Source of the DNA: an uncultured Clostridia bacterium
GTDB taxonomy: Bacteria > Bacillota > Clostridia > UMGS1810
Length of the DNA: 64,000 bases
Direction: 5' to 3'
Assembly: GCA_934481345.1 (NCBI GenBank)
Contig: CAKSPF010000004.1
Coordinates: forward strand, 124,001-188,000
This document shows positions 25,733 through 33,077 of the stretch, piece after piece (positions within the stretch are counted from its first letter, which is position 1; the number at the start of each line of letters is the position of its first letter). Under the pieces are notes generated by a model. It searched no databases, was not told the DNA's origin, and saw nothing but the letters and a program-made list of their open reading frames with translations. The position numbers and the translations under genes are program-made.

Positions 25733-25795
25733 GTTACGAACACCTCCCTTAAAAACAATGTGGTAATAAAGCGGAATGCTTATGCATCCTCCCAC

Positions 25796-25922
25796 TTCAG
25801 CAAGGGGAATACTCCCCTACCTCAAGTGCATCGCAGACAGCATGTACCGCCTGCCTATGCTGTATAATATCGGCAAAAGCCGTTATTATCATTTTTGCCG
25901 TGCATACAGTAGTATGTATGCA
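25796..25922 (-). promoter_or_regulatory. Spacer with four tandem hairpins upstream of rplK
   Basis: The 232-base nusG-rplK gap contains four successive perfect inverted repeats: 25901-25907 with 25916-25922, 25871-25878 with 25893-25900, 25838-25843 with 25857-25862, and 25804-25808 with 25813-25817. None is followed by a U run. A structured leader for rplK-rplA is likely; its ligand, if any, is unknown. Confidence 0.5.
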
Positions 25923-25964
25923 AACGATTGTATAAAACGTAAGAATACGTTTTAAAAACACTTT

Positions 25965-26498
25965 TTAAAGCGATTCAACGCAGCTCATATCAAGCTCTAA
26001 AAGCGTCTTTCTGCCAAACATTACAACGCTTACGTTAACCTTTCTGTTATGAGCGTCAATAGAATCCACTATTCCTATCTGGTTTACAAACGCGCCTCTT
26101 ATAATGCGTACATTATCACCCACGGCATAGTCAACTTCCGCCTGTCTTACTTCAACGCCCAAAGCCTCAACTTCTTCCTCGGTAAGAGGAACAGGCTTGG
26201 AACCGGGACCTACAAAGCCCGTAACGCCGGTAGTATTGCGGATAATGTACCATGTGTCGTCTGTCATAACCATCTTAATCAAAACATATCCGGGGAAAAT
26301 CTTCCTTGTAACAACCTTCTGTTCTTCACCCTTTGTTTCGACTACATCCTCTGTCGGAACTCTTATATCAATAATCAATTCTTCAAGATTTCTGTTTTCT
26401 ATAGCCTTTTCAAGATTGGTCTTAACTTTATTTTCATACCCGGAATAAGTATGAACAACATACCATTTGGCACTTCTGCCTGCCTTACTCAAGCTCAT
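25965..26498 (-). CDS. nusG: Transcription termination/antitermination protein NusG
   Basis: RNA polymerase-binding elongation factor of 177 residues. It has the N-terminal NGN domain (KWYVVHTYSGYENKVKTNLE; then FPGYVLIKMVMTDDTWYIIR) and the C-terminal KOW domain (GDNVRIIRGAFVNQIGIVD). GGAGG lies seven bases before the ATG. It sits in the conserved secE-nusG-rplK order. Confidence 0.97.
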   Translation of the reverse strand: MSLSKAGRSAKWYVVHTYSGYENKVKTNLEKAIENRNLEELIIDIRVPTEDVVETKGEEQKVVTRKIFPGYVLIKMVMTDDTWYIIRNTTGVTGFVGPGSKPVPLTEEEVEALGVEVRQAEVDYAVGDNVRIIRGAFVNQIGIVDSIDAHNRKVNVSVVMFGRKTLLELDMSCVESL

Positions 26499-26521
26499 AT
26501 TCCGGCCTCCTTAAATTCAAT

Positions 26522-26583
26522 AAGCATATCGTGTATACAGGCGCACAAGCACTGCCGCCGGGCACCGCATACGCAATATGCTT
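26522..26583 (-). other. Long inverted repeat between secE and nusG
   Basis: AAGCATAT (26522-26529) pairs perfectly with ATATGCTT (26576-26583), and the GC-rich interior can fold further. No T run follows, so this is probably an mRNA structure or processing site rather than a terminator. Confidence 0.4.
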
Positions 26584-26593
26584 CACTTAATAA

Positions 26594-26803
26594 CTATTTC
26601 TGTAAAAATCTGAACAAACCGAATTGGAAAATCGCGTCGAATGCCCAGATTACAATACCGATAACCAGTACCGCTGCTATAACTATCAAAGTGTTGTTTA
26701 CAACCTGCTTTTTAGACGGCCATACTACTTTTTTCAATTCAGCCTTAACCTCTTTAAAAAATTTAACGGCCTTATTTTGTTTCTTTACAGTTGCTTCTGC
26801 CAC
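26594..26803 (-). CDS. secE: Preprotein translocase subunit SecE
   Basis: Essential single-span subunit of the SecYEG channel. The 69-residue product has the cytoplasmic amphipathic segment KFFKEVKAELKKVVWPSKKQV and one C-terminal membrane helix (TLIVIAAVLVIGIVIWAF). The start is a GTG at 26803 with GAGGTG six bases upstream; an earlier GTG at 26812 lies inside that ribosome-binding site. Confidence 0.95.
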   Translation of the reverse strand: MAEATVKKQNKAVKFFKEVKAELKKVVWPSKKQVVNNTLIVIAAVLVIGIVIWAFDAIFQFGLFRFLQK

Positions 26804-26833
26804 AACGCTCACCTCTTTTAAGTAGAAATAGAA

Positions 26834-26983
26834 CTATTTTGTTTCCTTGTGTAAAGTATGTTCCCTGCAAAAACGGCAATACTTTTTCATTTCCAGTCTG
26901 TCGGGATCGTTTTTCTTGTTTTTCATTGTGTTATAATTTCTCTGTTTGCACTGGCTGCAAGCCAAAGTGATTTTTACTCTCAT
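26834..26983 (-). CDS. rpmG: 50S ribosomal protein bL33, zinc type
   Basis: A 49-residue protein translated from the sequence: MRVKITLACSQCKQRNY at the start, CRFC near residue 36 and EHTLHKETK at the end. CSQC and CRFC form the zinc site of the C+ type. The ATG at 26983 has GGAGGTG upstream. It is the first gene of the rpmG-secE-nusG-rplKAJL cluster, 30 bases before secE. Confidence 0.95.
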   Translation of the reverse strand: MRVKITLACSQCKQRNYNTMKNKKNDPDRLEMKKYCRFCREHTLHKETK

Positions 26984-27084
26984 CTCTTGCACCTCCTTGG
27001 TTTTTTACAAAAGCTATATCCAGATAAATTAATTGTGCGCCGATTTTTGCACACAAAAAAAAGACCTTTTCATCAGCATAAAAA

Positions 27085-27113
27085 ATAATAACACAACTAA
27101 TAATAAATGTCAA
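27085..27113 (-). promoter_or_regulatory. Promoter of the rpmG-secE-nusG-rpl operon
   Basis: Minus strand TTGACA (27113-27108), 17 bases, TATTAT (27090-27085), about 100 bases before rpmG. Confidence 0.8.
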
Positions 27114-27152
27114 GAGAAAAATAAGAAATTTATTATAAGGAGTGTAAATATT

Positions 27153-27359
27153 ATGCAAAACAACGGCGAAGAACGCATACATTACAGAATAAAAAGCAGG
27201 CAAACCCCCGATACGGGAAAATGCACCCGCGCGGCAGCATATGCCCTGGCTGCCCTTTCCGCCTCGGTTATAACCGCCGCGGCAATAGCTGTTTGTACGC
27301 AATCATCCCAAAAATCATGCCTCTTCGGAAAACACTATTTTACAAAAAGCTGTATATAA
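27153..27359 (+). CDS. Small single-span membrane protein, unknown
   Basis: A 68-residue frame beginning at an ATG ten bases after AAGGAG. A polar, basic N-terminus (about 24 residues) precedes one Ala-rich membrane helix (AAYALAALSASVITAAAIAV) and a Cys-containing tail. It is divergent from the ribosomal operon and ends shortly before a terminator. No family is recognised. The longer open frame from 27033 crosses the divergent promoter and is unlikely. Confidence 0.5.
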   Translation: MQNNGEERIHYRIKSRQTPDTGKCTRAAAYALAALSASVITAAAIAVCTQSSQKSCLFGKHYFTKSCI

Positions 27360-27391
27360 CGTGACTATTAAAAAATGGTTGGTACAGCAAA

Positions 27392-27425
27392 ACAGACTGC
27401 ACTTTTTATGTGCAGTCTGTTTTTA
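27392..27425. terminator. Bidirectional terminator between the small ORF and the GGGtGRT gene
   Basis: Eleven-bp perfect stem (27392-27402 with 27410-27420) with T residues on both strands, between two convergent genes. Confidence 0.8.
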
Positions 27426-27435
27426 TGTCTGATAT

Positions 27436-28437
27436 TTATTTGCTCATAGCTTCCTGTACTGCAACTGCAACCGCAACGGTAGCTCCTACCATCGGGTTGT
27501 TACCCATTCCCAAAAAGCCCATCATTTCAACGTGAGCCGGAACAGATGAAGAACCTGCGAACTGTGCGTCGGAGTGCATTCTTCCCAATGTATCTGTCAT
27601 ACCGTAGGAAGCAGGGCCTGCTGCCATGTTGTCCGGATGGAGCGTTCTGCCCGTGCCGCCGCCCGATGCAACTGAGAAGTATTTCTTGCCCATTGCAATA
27701 CATTCTTTCTTATATGTACCTGCAACCGGGTGCTGGAATCTTGTCGGGTTGGTTGAGTTACCTGTAATAGATACGTCAACTCCCTCGTGATGCATTATTG
27801 CAACACCCTCGCGTACATCATCTGCACCGTAGCATCTTACAAGCGCTCTTTCACCCTTTGAATATGCTTTTTCTCTTACGATATTAAGCTCGCCCGTAAC
27901 ATAATCAAACTGTGTCTGAACATATGTAAATCCGTTAATTCTGGATATAATCTGTGCAGCGTCTTTGCCAAGACCGTTAAGAATAACCTTAAGAGGTTCT
28001 TTTCTTACTTTATTGGCGCTTCTTGCGATACCGATAGCACCCTCTGCAGCAGCAAAAGATTCATGACCTGCAAGGAAAGCGAAACATTTTGTTTCTTCTC
28101 TCAGAAGCATAGCTCCGAGGTTTCCGTGACCGATACCGACTTTTCTGTCGTCTGCAACAGAACCTTTAATGCAGAATGCCTGAAGACCTTCGCCTATAAC
28201 TTCTGCTGCGTCGGCTGCATTTTTGCATCCTCTCTTTATAGCAAGAGCAGCGCCTACAACATAAGCCCATGCTGCATTTTCAAAGCATATCGGCTGAATT
28301 CCCTTAACGATTGTATACGGGTCAATACCCTTTTCGTCGCAAATTTTCTTTGCTTCTTCGATTGAAGCAATACCGTTTGCGTTTAAAACGGAATTAATAT
28401 TGTCTATTCTTCTCTCGTAACTTTCAAATAAAGCCAT
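27436..28437 (-). CDS. GGGtGRT protein (PF14057-type), function unknown
   Basis: A 333-residue cytoplasmic protein carrying the family-naming motif in SGGGTGRTLHPDNMAAGPAS near residue 258. Other conserved-looking stretches are GIGHGNLGAMLLREE near residue 103, LAGHESFAAAEGAIGIARSA near 122, and the Gly/Val-rich C-terminus GMGNNPMVGATVAVAVAVQ. GGAGG precedes the ATG. It lies 21 bases downstream of an Fe-S scaffold-like gene. No function is established, to my knowledge; the recurring partner suggests a metal- or Fe-S-related role (inference). Confidence 0.9.
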   Translation of the reverse strand: MALFESYERRIDNINSVLNANGIASIEEAKKICDEKGIDPYTIVKGIQPICFENAAWAYVVGAALAIKRGCKNAADAAEVIGEGLQAFCIKGSVADDRKVGIGHGNLGAMLLREETKCFAFLAGHESFAAAEGAIGIARSANKVRKEPLKVILNGLGKDAAQIISRINGFTYVQTQFDYVTGELNIVREKAYSKGERALVRCYGADDVREGVAIMHHEGVDVSITGNSTNPTRFQHPVAGTYKKECIAMGKKYFSVASGGGTGRTLHPDNMAAGPASYGMTDTLGRMHSDAQFAGSSSVPAHVEMMGFLGMGNNPMVGATVAVAVAVQEAMSK

Positions 28438-28458
28438 TGTAACTTTCCTCCTTTTAAA

Positions 28459-29151
28459 TTATTCTTTTCGTGGGTCTACAAATTTTGCGGCATCATCAAT
28501 TCTGCCGTACTGTCCGCTTGCTTTTTCCAAAGCTTCGTTAGCGTCCATACCCTTTTTAACCATTTCCATCATTTTGCCGAGGTGAACAAACTTGTAGCCT
28601 ATGATTTCATCATCATTATCAAGAGCAATGTCAGTTACATAGCCTTCTGCCATTTCGAGATATCTTGAACCCTTTGCCAATGTGCCGTACATTGTACCAA
28701 CCTGGCTTCTGAGTCCTTTGCCGAGATCCTCAAGACCTGCGCCTACCGGAAGTCCGCCTTCGGAGAAAGCAGTCTGAGTTCTGCCGTATACTATCTGAAG
28801 GAACAGTTCTCTCATAGCGGTGTTTATAGCGTCGCAAACGAGGTCAGTGTTAAGAGCCTCAAGAATTGTCTTTCCGGGAAGAATTTCCGATGCCATAGCA
28901 GCGGAGTGAGTCATACCGGAGCAACCGATTGTTTCTACAAGAGCCTCCTGAATAATACCTTCTTTTACATTTAATGTAAGCTTACATGCACCCTGCTGAG
29001 GAGCACACCAGCCGACACCGTGTGTAAGACCCGAAACGTCTTTGATTTCCTTGGATTTGGTCCACTGACCCTCCTGCGGAATAGGAGCCGGGCCATGATT
29101 TGCGCCCTTTTTAACTACACACATATTTTCAACTTCTGCACTGTAAATCAT
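28459..29151 (-). CDS. Iron-sulfur cluster assembly scaffold-like protein (IscU/SufU fold)
   Basis: A 230-residue protein with an IscU/NifU-N-like core. Candidate cluster ligands are Cys in VGWCAPQQGAC (near 49-55), IGCSGMTHSAAMASE (near 77) and LVCDAIN (near 105). It is longer than classical SufU (about 150 residues) and has an extra C-terminal region (GLRSQVGTMYGTLAKGSRYLE, then EMVKKGMDANEALEKASGQ). The ATG at 29151 follows AAGGGG and a good promoter. First gene of a pair with the GGGtGRT protein; no cysteine desulfurase is adjacent, so it may serve a dedicated client. Confidence 0.85.
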   Translation of the reverse strand: MIYSAEVENMCVVKKGANHGPAPIPQEGQWTKSKEIKDVSGLTHGVGWCAPQQGACKLTLNVKEGIIQEALVETIGCSGMTHSAAMASEILPGKTILEALNTDLVCDAINTAMRELFLQIVYGRTQTAFSEGGLPVGAGLEDLGKGLRSQVGTMYGTLAKGSRYLEMAEGYVTDIALDNDDEIIGYKFVHLGKMMEMVKKGMDANEALEKASGQYGRIDDAAKFVDPRKE

Positions 29152-29190
29152 TTTTTTACCCCTTTCTTGCCATTATAAAAGTTTGATAAT

Positions 29191-29219
29191 ATTTTATCAC
29201 ACATTTCGGCAATATACAA
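29191..29219 (-). promoter_or_regulatory. Promoter of the scaffold-GGGtGRT pair
   Basis: Minus strand TTGTAT (29219-29214), 17 bases, TAAAAT (29196-29191). Confidence 0.7.
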
Positions 29220-29286
29220 GAATAAAATAGATAAAAAGTTGTTTTTTACAATTTTTTTGAATGTAAAGTGTAACTTTTGTGCAAAA

Positions 29287-29745
29287 TCAATTTCTTTTTC
29301 CGAAGGCTTTTTCAAGTATCGAACACACTCTGTCAGTATATGCTTCATTTATTACAATAGTTATTCCGCATAATCCGGAATACATATGATAAAGCTCCAC
29401 ACCGTTTTTGTCCAGCTCGCTCATAATAGTCGACGCGTCCTCCATCGGCGTGCTTTTGGATTTGATTGTAACGGATGTATTGAGGCAGTATATATCGCAC
29501 AGTATCCCCTTTATCTTCTCCTTAAACATCCCCACCGCACTTGTAACTCTCAGTATGCCGCTGTTTTCGACCAGTATCGTAAGCCTGCTGCCCTTGTAAT
29601 TGTTGTGATAGTCCACAATATCCACAGGCATATCCATAGCCAGAAGCCTCTTCAGTATTTCTCCCATTATACTCTTGTTATCCGAAACATTGCTTATTGT
29701 TATCATCGTAACATCATCACGCACAATTATATCATTGTTAATCAT
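29287..29745 (-). CDS. Stand-alone ACT-domain protein, aspartokinase-regulatory-like
   Basis: A 152-residue protein consisting of two ACT-like beta-alpha-beta-beta-alpha-beta units (about 8-70 and 85-150), e.g. VTMITISNVSDNKSIMGEIL and LYHMYSGLCGITIVINEAY. It resembles the C-terminal regulatory part of aspartate kinase without the kinase domain. The ATG at 29745 is better spaced from GATGAG than the TTG at 29751. It lies downstream of asd-dapA-dapB but beyond a terminator. A lysine- or amino-acid-sensing role is inferred from location; a ligand cannot be named. Confidence 0.75.
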   Translation of the reverse strand: MINNDIIVRDDVTMITISNVSDNKSIMGEILKRLLAMDMPVDIVDYHNNYKGSRLTILVENSGILRVTSAVGMFKEKIKGILCDIYCLNTSVTIKSKSTPMEDASTIMSELDKNGVELYHMYSGLCGITIVINEAYTDRVCSILEKAFGKRN

Positions 29746-29768
29746 ATACAAAACTCATCCATCCCCGC

Positions 29769-29799
29769 AAAAAAAATAAACCACCGATTACGATGGTTT
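29769..29799 (-). terminator. Terminator between dapB and the ACT-domain gene
   Basis: Nine-pair stem including one G-U (29778-29786 with 29791-29799), followed on the minus strand by ATTTTTTTT. It ends only 24 bases before the ACT gene start. Confidence 0.8.
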
Positions 29800-29828
29800 A
29801 AAATATGAGTTTTTTTATTAAAATATGC

Positions 29829-30584
29829 CTACATTAAAATAATATCATTCATATCGTACATACCGGGCTTTTTATCCTTCAGAAATTTGGCGGCTTTTAT
29901 ACTTCCGACCGCAAATATTTCTTTGCTTGCCGCAGTGTGCCTTATTTCAATAACTTCATCATTTCCGGCAAAGATTACGTCGTGCTCGCCCACAATGGTT
30001 CCGCCCCTTACCGCATGAATACCGATTTCATTCTTTGAGCGTTTTTTTCTTACGCTGTGACGGTCATATATATATTCCGGATTACTGTCCAATACTGATG
30101 ATATTTCATCCGCAATCATAAGTGCCGTTCCGCTCGGTGCGTCGATTTTCTGGTTATGGTGCTTTTCTATGATTTCTATATCGAAATTATCCCAAAGGAC
30201 AGCGGCAGCTTTTTTCACAAGGCTTACCAGCATGTTAACTCCCAAAGACATATTTGCGCTGAAAAACACCGCCGTTTCCTTTGACAGTAATGCAAGCTCT
30301 TCCTTTTGCTCCGCACTCAGTCCTGTCGTTGCCATAACCAAGGGAGTATTTGTATTCCGGCAGTAATCCGCAAGCGATTCAAAATTGCCCGGATGGGAAA
30401 AATCTATAACAACATCGCCTTTAACATCAGCTTCGCTTATGTTTGAATACACCGGAAATGAATTTTTCATTTCCGTATTTATATCATAGCCGAAAACAAT
30501 CCTTGCGTCTTCGTCACTTTCCAAAAGCCGTGCGATAACCTGCCCCATTTTGCCGTTGCAGCCGCTTAAAATTATGTTTGTCAT
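29829..30584 (-). CDS. dapB: 4-hydroxy-tetrahydrodipicolinate reductase
   Basis: NAD(P)H-dependent second committed step of lysine/diaminopimelate synthesis. The 251-residue protein has the N-terminal dinucleotide loop ILSGCNGKMGQVIA, DFSHPGN, and the catalytic/substrate segment EIIEKHHNQKIDAPSGTAL with its conserved His and Lys. GGAGGAAAAATCT precedes the ATG. It is the third gene after asd and dapA, with a 25-base gap. Confidence 0.96.
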   Translation of the reverse strand: MTNIILSGCNGKMGQVIARLLESDEDARIVFGYDINTEMKNSFPVYSNISEADVKGDVVIDFSHPGNFESLADYCRNTNTPLVMATTGLSAEQKEELALLSKETAVFFSANMSLGVNMLVSLVKKAAAVLWDNFDIEIIEKHHNQKIDAPSGTALMIADEISSVLDSNPEYIYDRHSVRKKRSKNEIGIHAVRGGTIVGEHDVIFAGNDEVIEIRHTAASKEIFAVGSIKAAKFLKDKKPGMYDMNDIILM

Positions 30585-30609
30585 AGATTTTTCCTCCGTT
30601 TTTTGATTT

Positions 30610-31497
30610 TTATTTCAGCAAGCCGTAATTAACAAGCGCTTTCCGCAATATTTCTTCGTTTTTTTCCTCCATATCGCAAAGCGGCATTCTCAGCTCGCCC
30701 ACATTGAAACCAAGCATGTTGCATGCCGTTTTTACCGGTATGGGATTAACCTCGATAAACAGAGCATTTACAAGCTCAAGCGCATCAAGCTGCAATTTCA
30801 GTGCCTTATTTACATCACCGTTTAAATAGCTTTCAACCATGTCATGAGTGTCTTTGGGCGCCACATTTGCCAACACGGATATTACACCCTTGCCGCCCAG
30901 CGAAAGGATAGGAACAATCTGGTCGTCATTACCCGAATATATGGTAAGGTCATCTCCGCAAAGACGCGCAATTTCAGCAACCTGCGAAATATTTCCGCTC
31001 GCTTCTTTTACCGCCACGATGTTTTCAACCTTTGAAAGCTCCTTTAAGGTCTTAGGCTGAATATTTACACCTGTTCTTGACGGAACGCTGTATAGTATTA
31101 TCGGAATACTTACAGACTCGGCAACCGTTGTAAAGTGCTTTATAAGACCTTTCTGCGTAGTTTTGTTGTAATACGGAGTTACCAGAAGCAAAGCGTCCGC
31201 ACCGCATTTTTCCGCAAGTGTACTCAGCTTTATGCAGTGCTTTGTATCATTAACTCCCGTTCCCGCAATAACGGGTACACGCTTGTTAACTCTGTCCACA
31301 CAGTATTTTATAACAGACATATGTTCGTCATCCGGCATAGTCGCGGACTCGCCCGTTGTACCGCATATTACAATCGCGTCGGTACTGTTTTCTATCTGAT
31401 AATCAATCAGCTCGCCGAGTTTTTCATAATCTACACCGTTTTCGGTAAAAGGTGTTATTATTGCTACGGCAGACCCTGTAAAAATTAAAGGCTTCAT
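30610..31497 (-). CDS. dapA: 4-hydroxy-tetrahydrodipicolinate synthase
   Basis: Condenses pyruvate with aspartate semialdehyde. The 295-residue TIM barrel shows GTTGESATM (residues about 46-54), the LLVTPYYNKTTQKGL catalytic Tyr region, and the Schiff-base Lys in IVAVKEASGN. GGAGA precedes the ATG. It makes DAP for peptidoglycan and lysine, and dipicolinate if the organism sporulates. Confidence 0.97.
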   Translation of the reverse strand: MKPLIFTGSAVAIITPFTENGVDYEKLGELIDYQIENSTDAIVICGTTGESATMPDDEHMSVIKYCVDRVNKRVPVIAGTGVNDTKHCIKLSTLAEKCGADALLLVTPYYNKTTQKGLIKHFTTVAESVSIPIILYSVPSRTGVNIQPKTLKELSKVENIVAVKEASGNISQVAEIARLCGDDLTIYSGNDDQIVPILSLGGKGVISVLANVAPKDTHDMVESYLNGDVNKALKLQLDALELVNALFIEVNPIPVKTACNMLGFNVGELRMPLCDMEEKNEEILRKALVNYGLLK

Positions 31498-31560
31498 AAA
31501 AATCTCCTTTCTTTAACAGCCTGGCGCCCGGTATACCTTGCGCCATACTCCGTAATTTCT

Positions 31561-32568
31561 TTAGTTATTTTGCTGTTCCCTGTAAGCTATGAGCTTTTCG
31601 GCTATCTGCACTGCATTTGCGGCAGCGCCTTTTCTTATATTATCCGCAACAACCCAAAGGTTTACACCGTTTTCAACGCTTTCGTCACGGCGGATACGTC
31701 CTACATATGTTTCATTTGTACCGGTTGCATTTATTGCAAGCGGATATACATCGTGCTCCGGATCGTCCTGAACTATAATTCCGGGTGCCTCTGCAAGAGT
31801 CTGTTTGAGTTCGTCCAGATCAAACGGATTGTAGAACTCAACGTTTATCGACTCACTGTGGCTGTTGAATACAGGAACGCGAACCGTCGTCGCAGTAATC
31901 CTTATATTGTCGTCACCGAGAATTTTTCTCGTTTCGTTAACCATTTTCATTTCTTCCTTTGTATATCCGTTAGGAAGGAAAACATCTATATGCGGCAGAC
32001 AGTTGCCCGCAATCGGATGCGGAAATTTCTTCGGAGCGATACCTTTAAGACCGTCCTCCAGATCCTTGTATCCCGCCATACCTGCGCCGGAAACAGCCTG
32101 GTATGTGGAATATACCACCCTTTTGATTTTATATTTGTCGTGAAGCGGCTTTAACGCAACCATTGCCTGAATTGTAGAACAGTTCGGATTGGCAATTATA
32201 CCGTTATTCCACAAAATATCCTTAGGATTAACTTCGGGAACAACGAGCGGAACCTTGGGATCCATTCTCCATGCGCTTGAGTTGTCAATTACAACGCAGC
32301 CCTTTGACGCAGCAATCGGCGCATACTTTTCGCTTGTTGAACCGCCTGCGGAAAAGAGCGCAATATCCACACCTCTGTCAAAAGAATTTTCATTTAATTC
32401 CTCAACAGTGTATTCCTTGCCCATAAAAGTAACCTTGGAGCCTGCCGAACGCTTAGAAGCAAAAAGATAATAATTCTCAACAGGCAGATTTACCTCCTCG
32501 AGAACTTTAAGAAAAGTTCTTCCGACCATTCCCGTTGCACCGACAACCGCAATGTTATATTTTTTCAT
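31561..32568 (-). CDS. asd: Aspartate-semialdehyde dehydrogenase
   Basis: Reduces aspartyl phosphate to aspartate semialdehyde. The 335-residue protein has the NADP loop VVGATGMVGRTFLKVLEE, the catalytic Cys in IIANPNCSTIQAM, and a substrate-binding VYSTYQAVSGAGMAG segment. GGGGG lies about nine bases before the ATG. First gene of asd-dapA-dapB, behind a lysine riboswitch; aspartate kinase is not in the window. Confidence 0.97.
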   Translation of the reverse strand: MKKYNIAVVGATGMVGRTFLKVLEEVNLPVENYYLFASKRSAGSKVTFMGKEYTVEELNENSFDRGVDIALFSAGGSTSEKYAPIAASKGCVVIDNSSAWRMDPKVPLVVPEVNPKDILWNNGIIANPNCSTIQAMVALKPLHDKYKIKRVVYSTYQAVSGAGMAGYKDLEDGLKGIAPKKFPHPIAGNCLPHIDVFLPNGYTKEEMKMVNETRKILGDDNIRITATTVRVPVFNSHSESINVEFYNPFDLDELKQTLAEAPGIIVQDDPEHDVYPLAINATGTNETYVGRIRRDESVENGVNLWVVADNIRKGAAANAVQIAEKLIAYREQQNN

Positions 32569-32626
32569 TACTCATACCCCCGATAATATATTTTACCGCC
32601 GACAGCGGCAATTCTCTGAAAATGCA

Positions 32627-32652
32627 AAATAAAAGCCGGCTTTCAAGCCGGC
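32627..32652 (-). terminator. Riboswitch-controlled terminator before asd
   Basis: GCCGGCT/AGCCGGC stem with TGAA loop (about 32633-32650), followed on the minus strand by TTTTATTTT. It lies between the lysine aptamer and asd, so it is the probable expression platform. Confidence 0.85.
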
Positions 32653-32744
32653 CGCACACAAAACAAATTCCGAAATTTATTTTATTATGCAGATAGCTCT
32701 CCGCAATATGCCAAACTTCAGCCGTATACTCTAATATAGATAAT

Positions 32745-32914
32745 ACTCCGTATTGTGCTTATGCGACAGTCACAGGGCTGTTAACCGTGCAACCAGAAAA
32801 AGCACAGCGGCAGTCCGGCTTTCTCTTCGGCGTTTTTACCTTTCTGTGCGGCATACAAGTACTGCGCCTCTGCTCCGACATACTATTTAAAAACGCGCCT
32901 CTATCTATAACATT
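32745..32914 (-). promoter_or_regulatory. Lysine riboswitch (L box)
   Basis: On the minus strand the conserved L-box pieces occur in order: GATAGAGGCGCG at the 5' end (near 32905), AAAGG...GCCGAAGAGAAAGCCGG in the middle (near 32840-32815), CTGGTTGCACGGTT, and the closing CTGTGACTGTCGC (near 32775-32762). It is followed by a GC-rich terminator and then asd-dapA-dapB, the classic target. Lysine binding is expected to favour termination. Confidence 0.9.
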
Positions 32915-32920
32915 TTGTGT

Positions 32921-32949
32921 ATTATACCACTTTTGGCGCTGCAAGTCAA
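32921..32949 (-). promoter_or_regulatory. Promoter of the lysine riboswitch-asd operon
   Basis: Minus strand TTGACT (32949-32944), 17 bases, TATAAT (32926-32921), directly upstream of the aptamer. Confidence 0.85.
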
Positions 32950-33013
32950 CAACTATATTATATAATATTTTATGTATCTGCACCGCCGTTTTATATTAAA
33001 TTTATAAAACTTC

Positions 33014-33042
33014 TTGACTATGCCCGAAACAGACATTATAAT
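33014..33042 (+). promoter_or_regulatory. Promoter of the spoIID-like/queA/tgt operon
   Basis: TTGACT (33014-33019), 17 bases, TATAAT (33037-33042), 36 bases before the start codon. It is a vegetative-type promoter, which matters because SpoIID proteins are usually sporulation-controlled. Confidence 0.8.
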
Positions 33043-33077
33043 GTTATTTGTAGAATTATGCAAAAGAGGTGGTATCA

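Noticed and set aside
31570..32154. 194-residue plus-strand frame opposite asd
   Set aside because: Shadow of asd, which carries all its catalytic motifs; no start signal.
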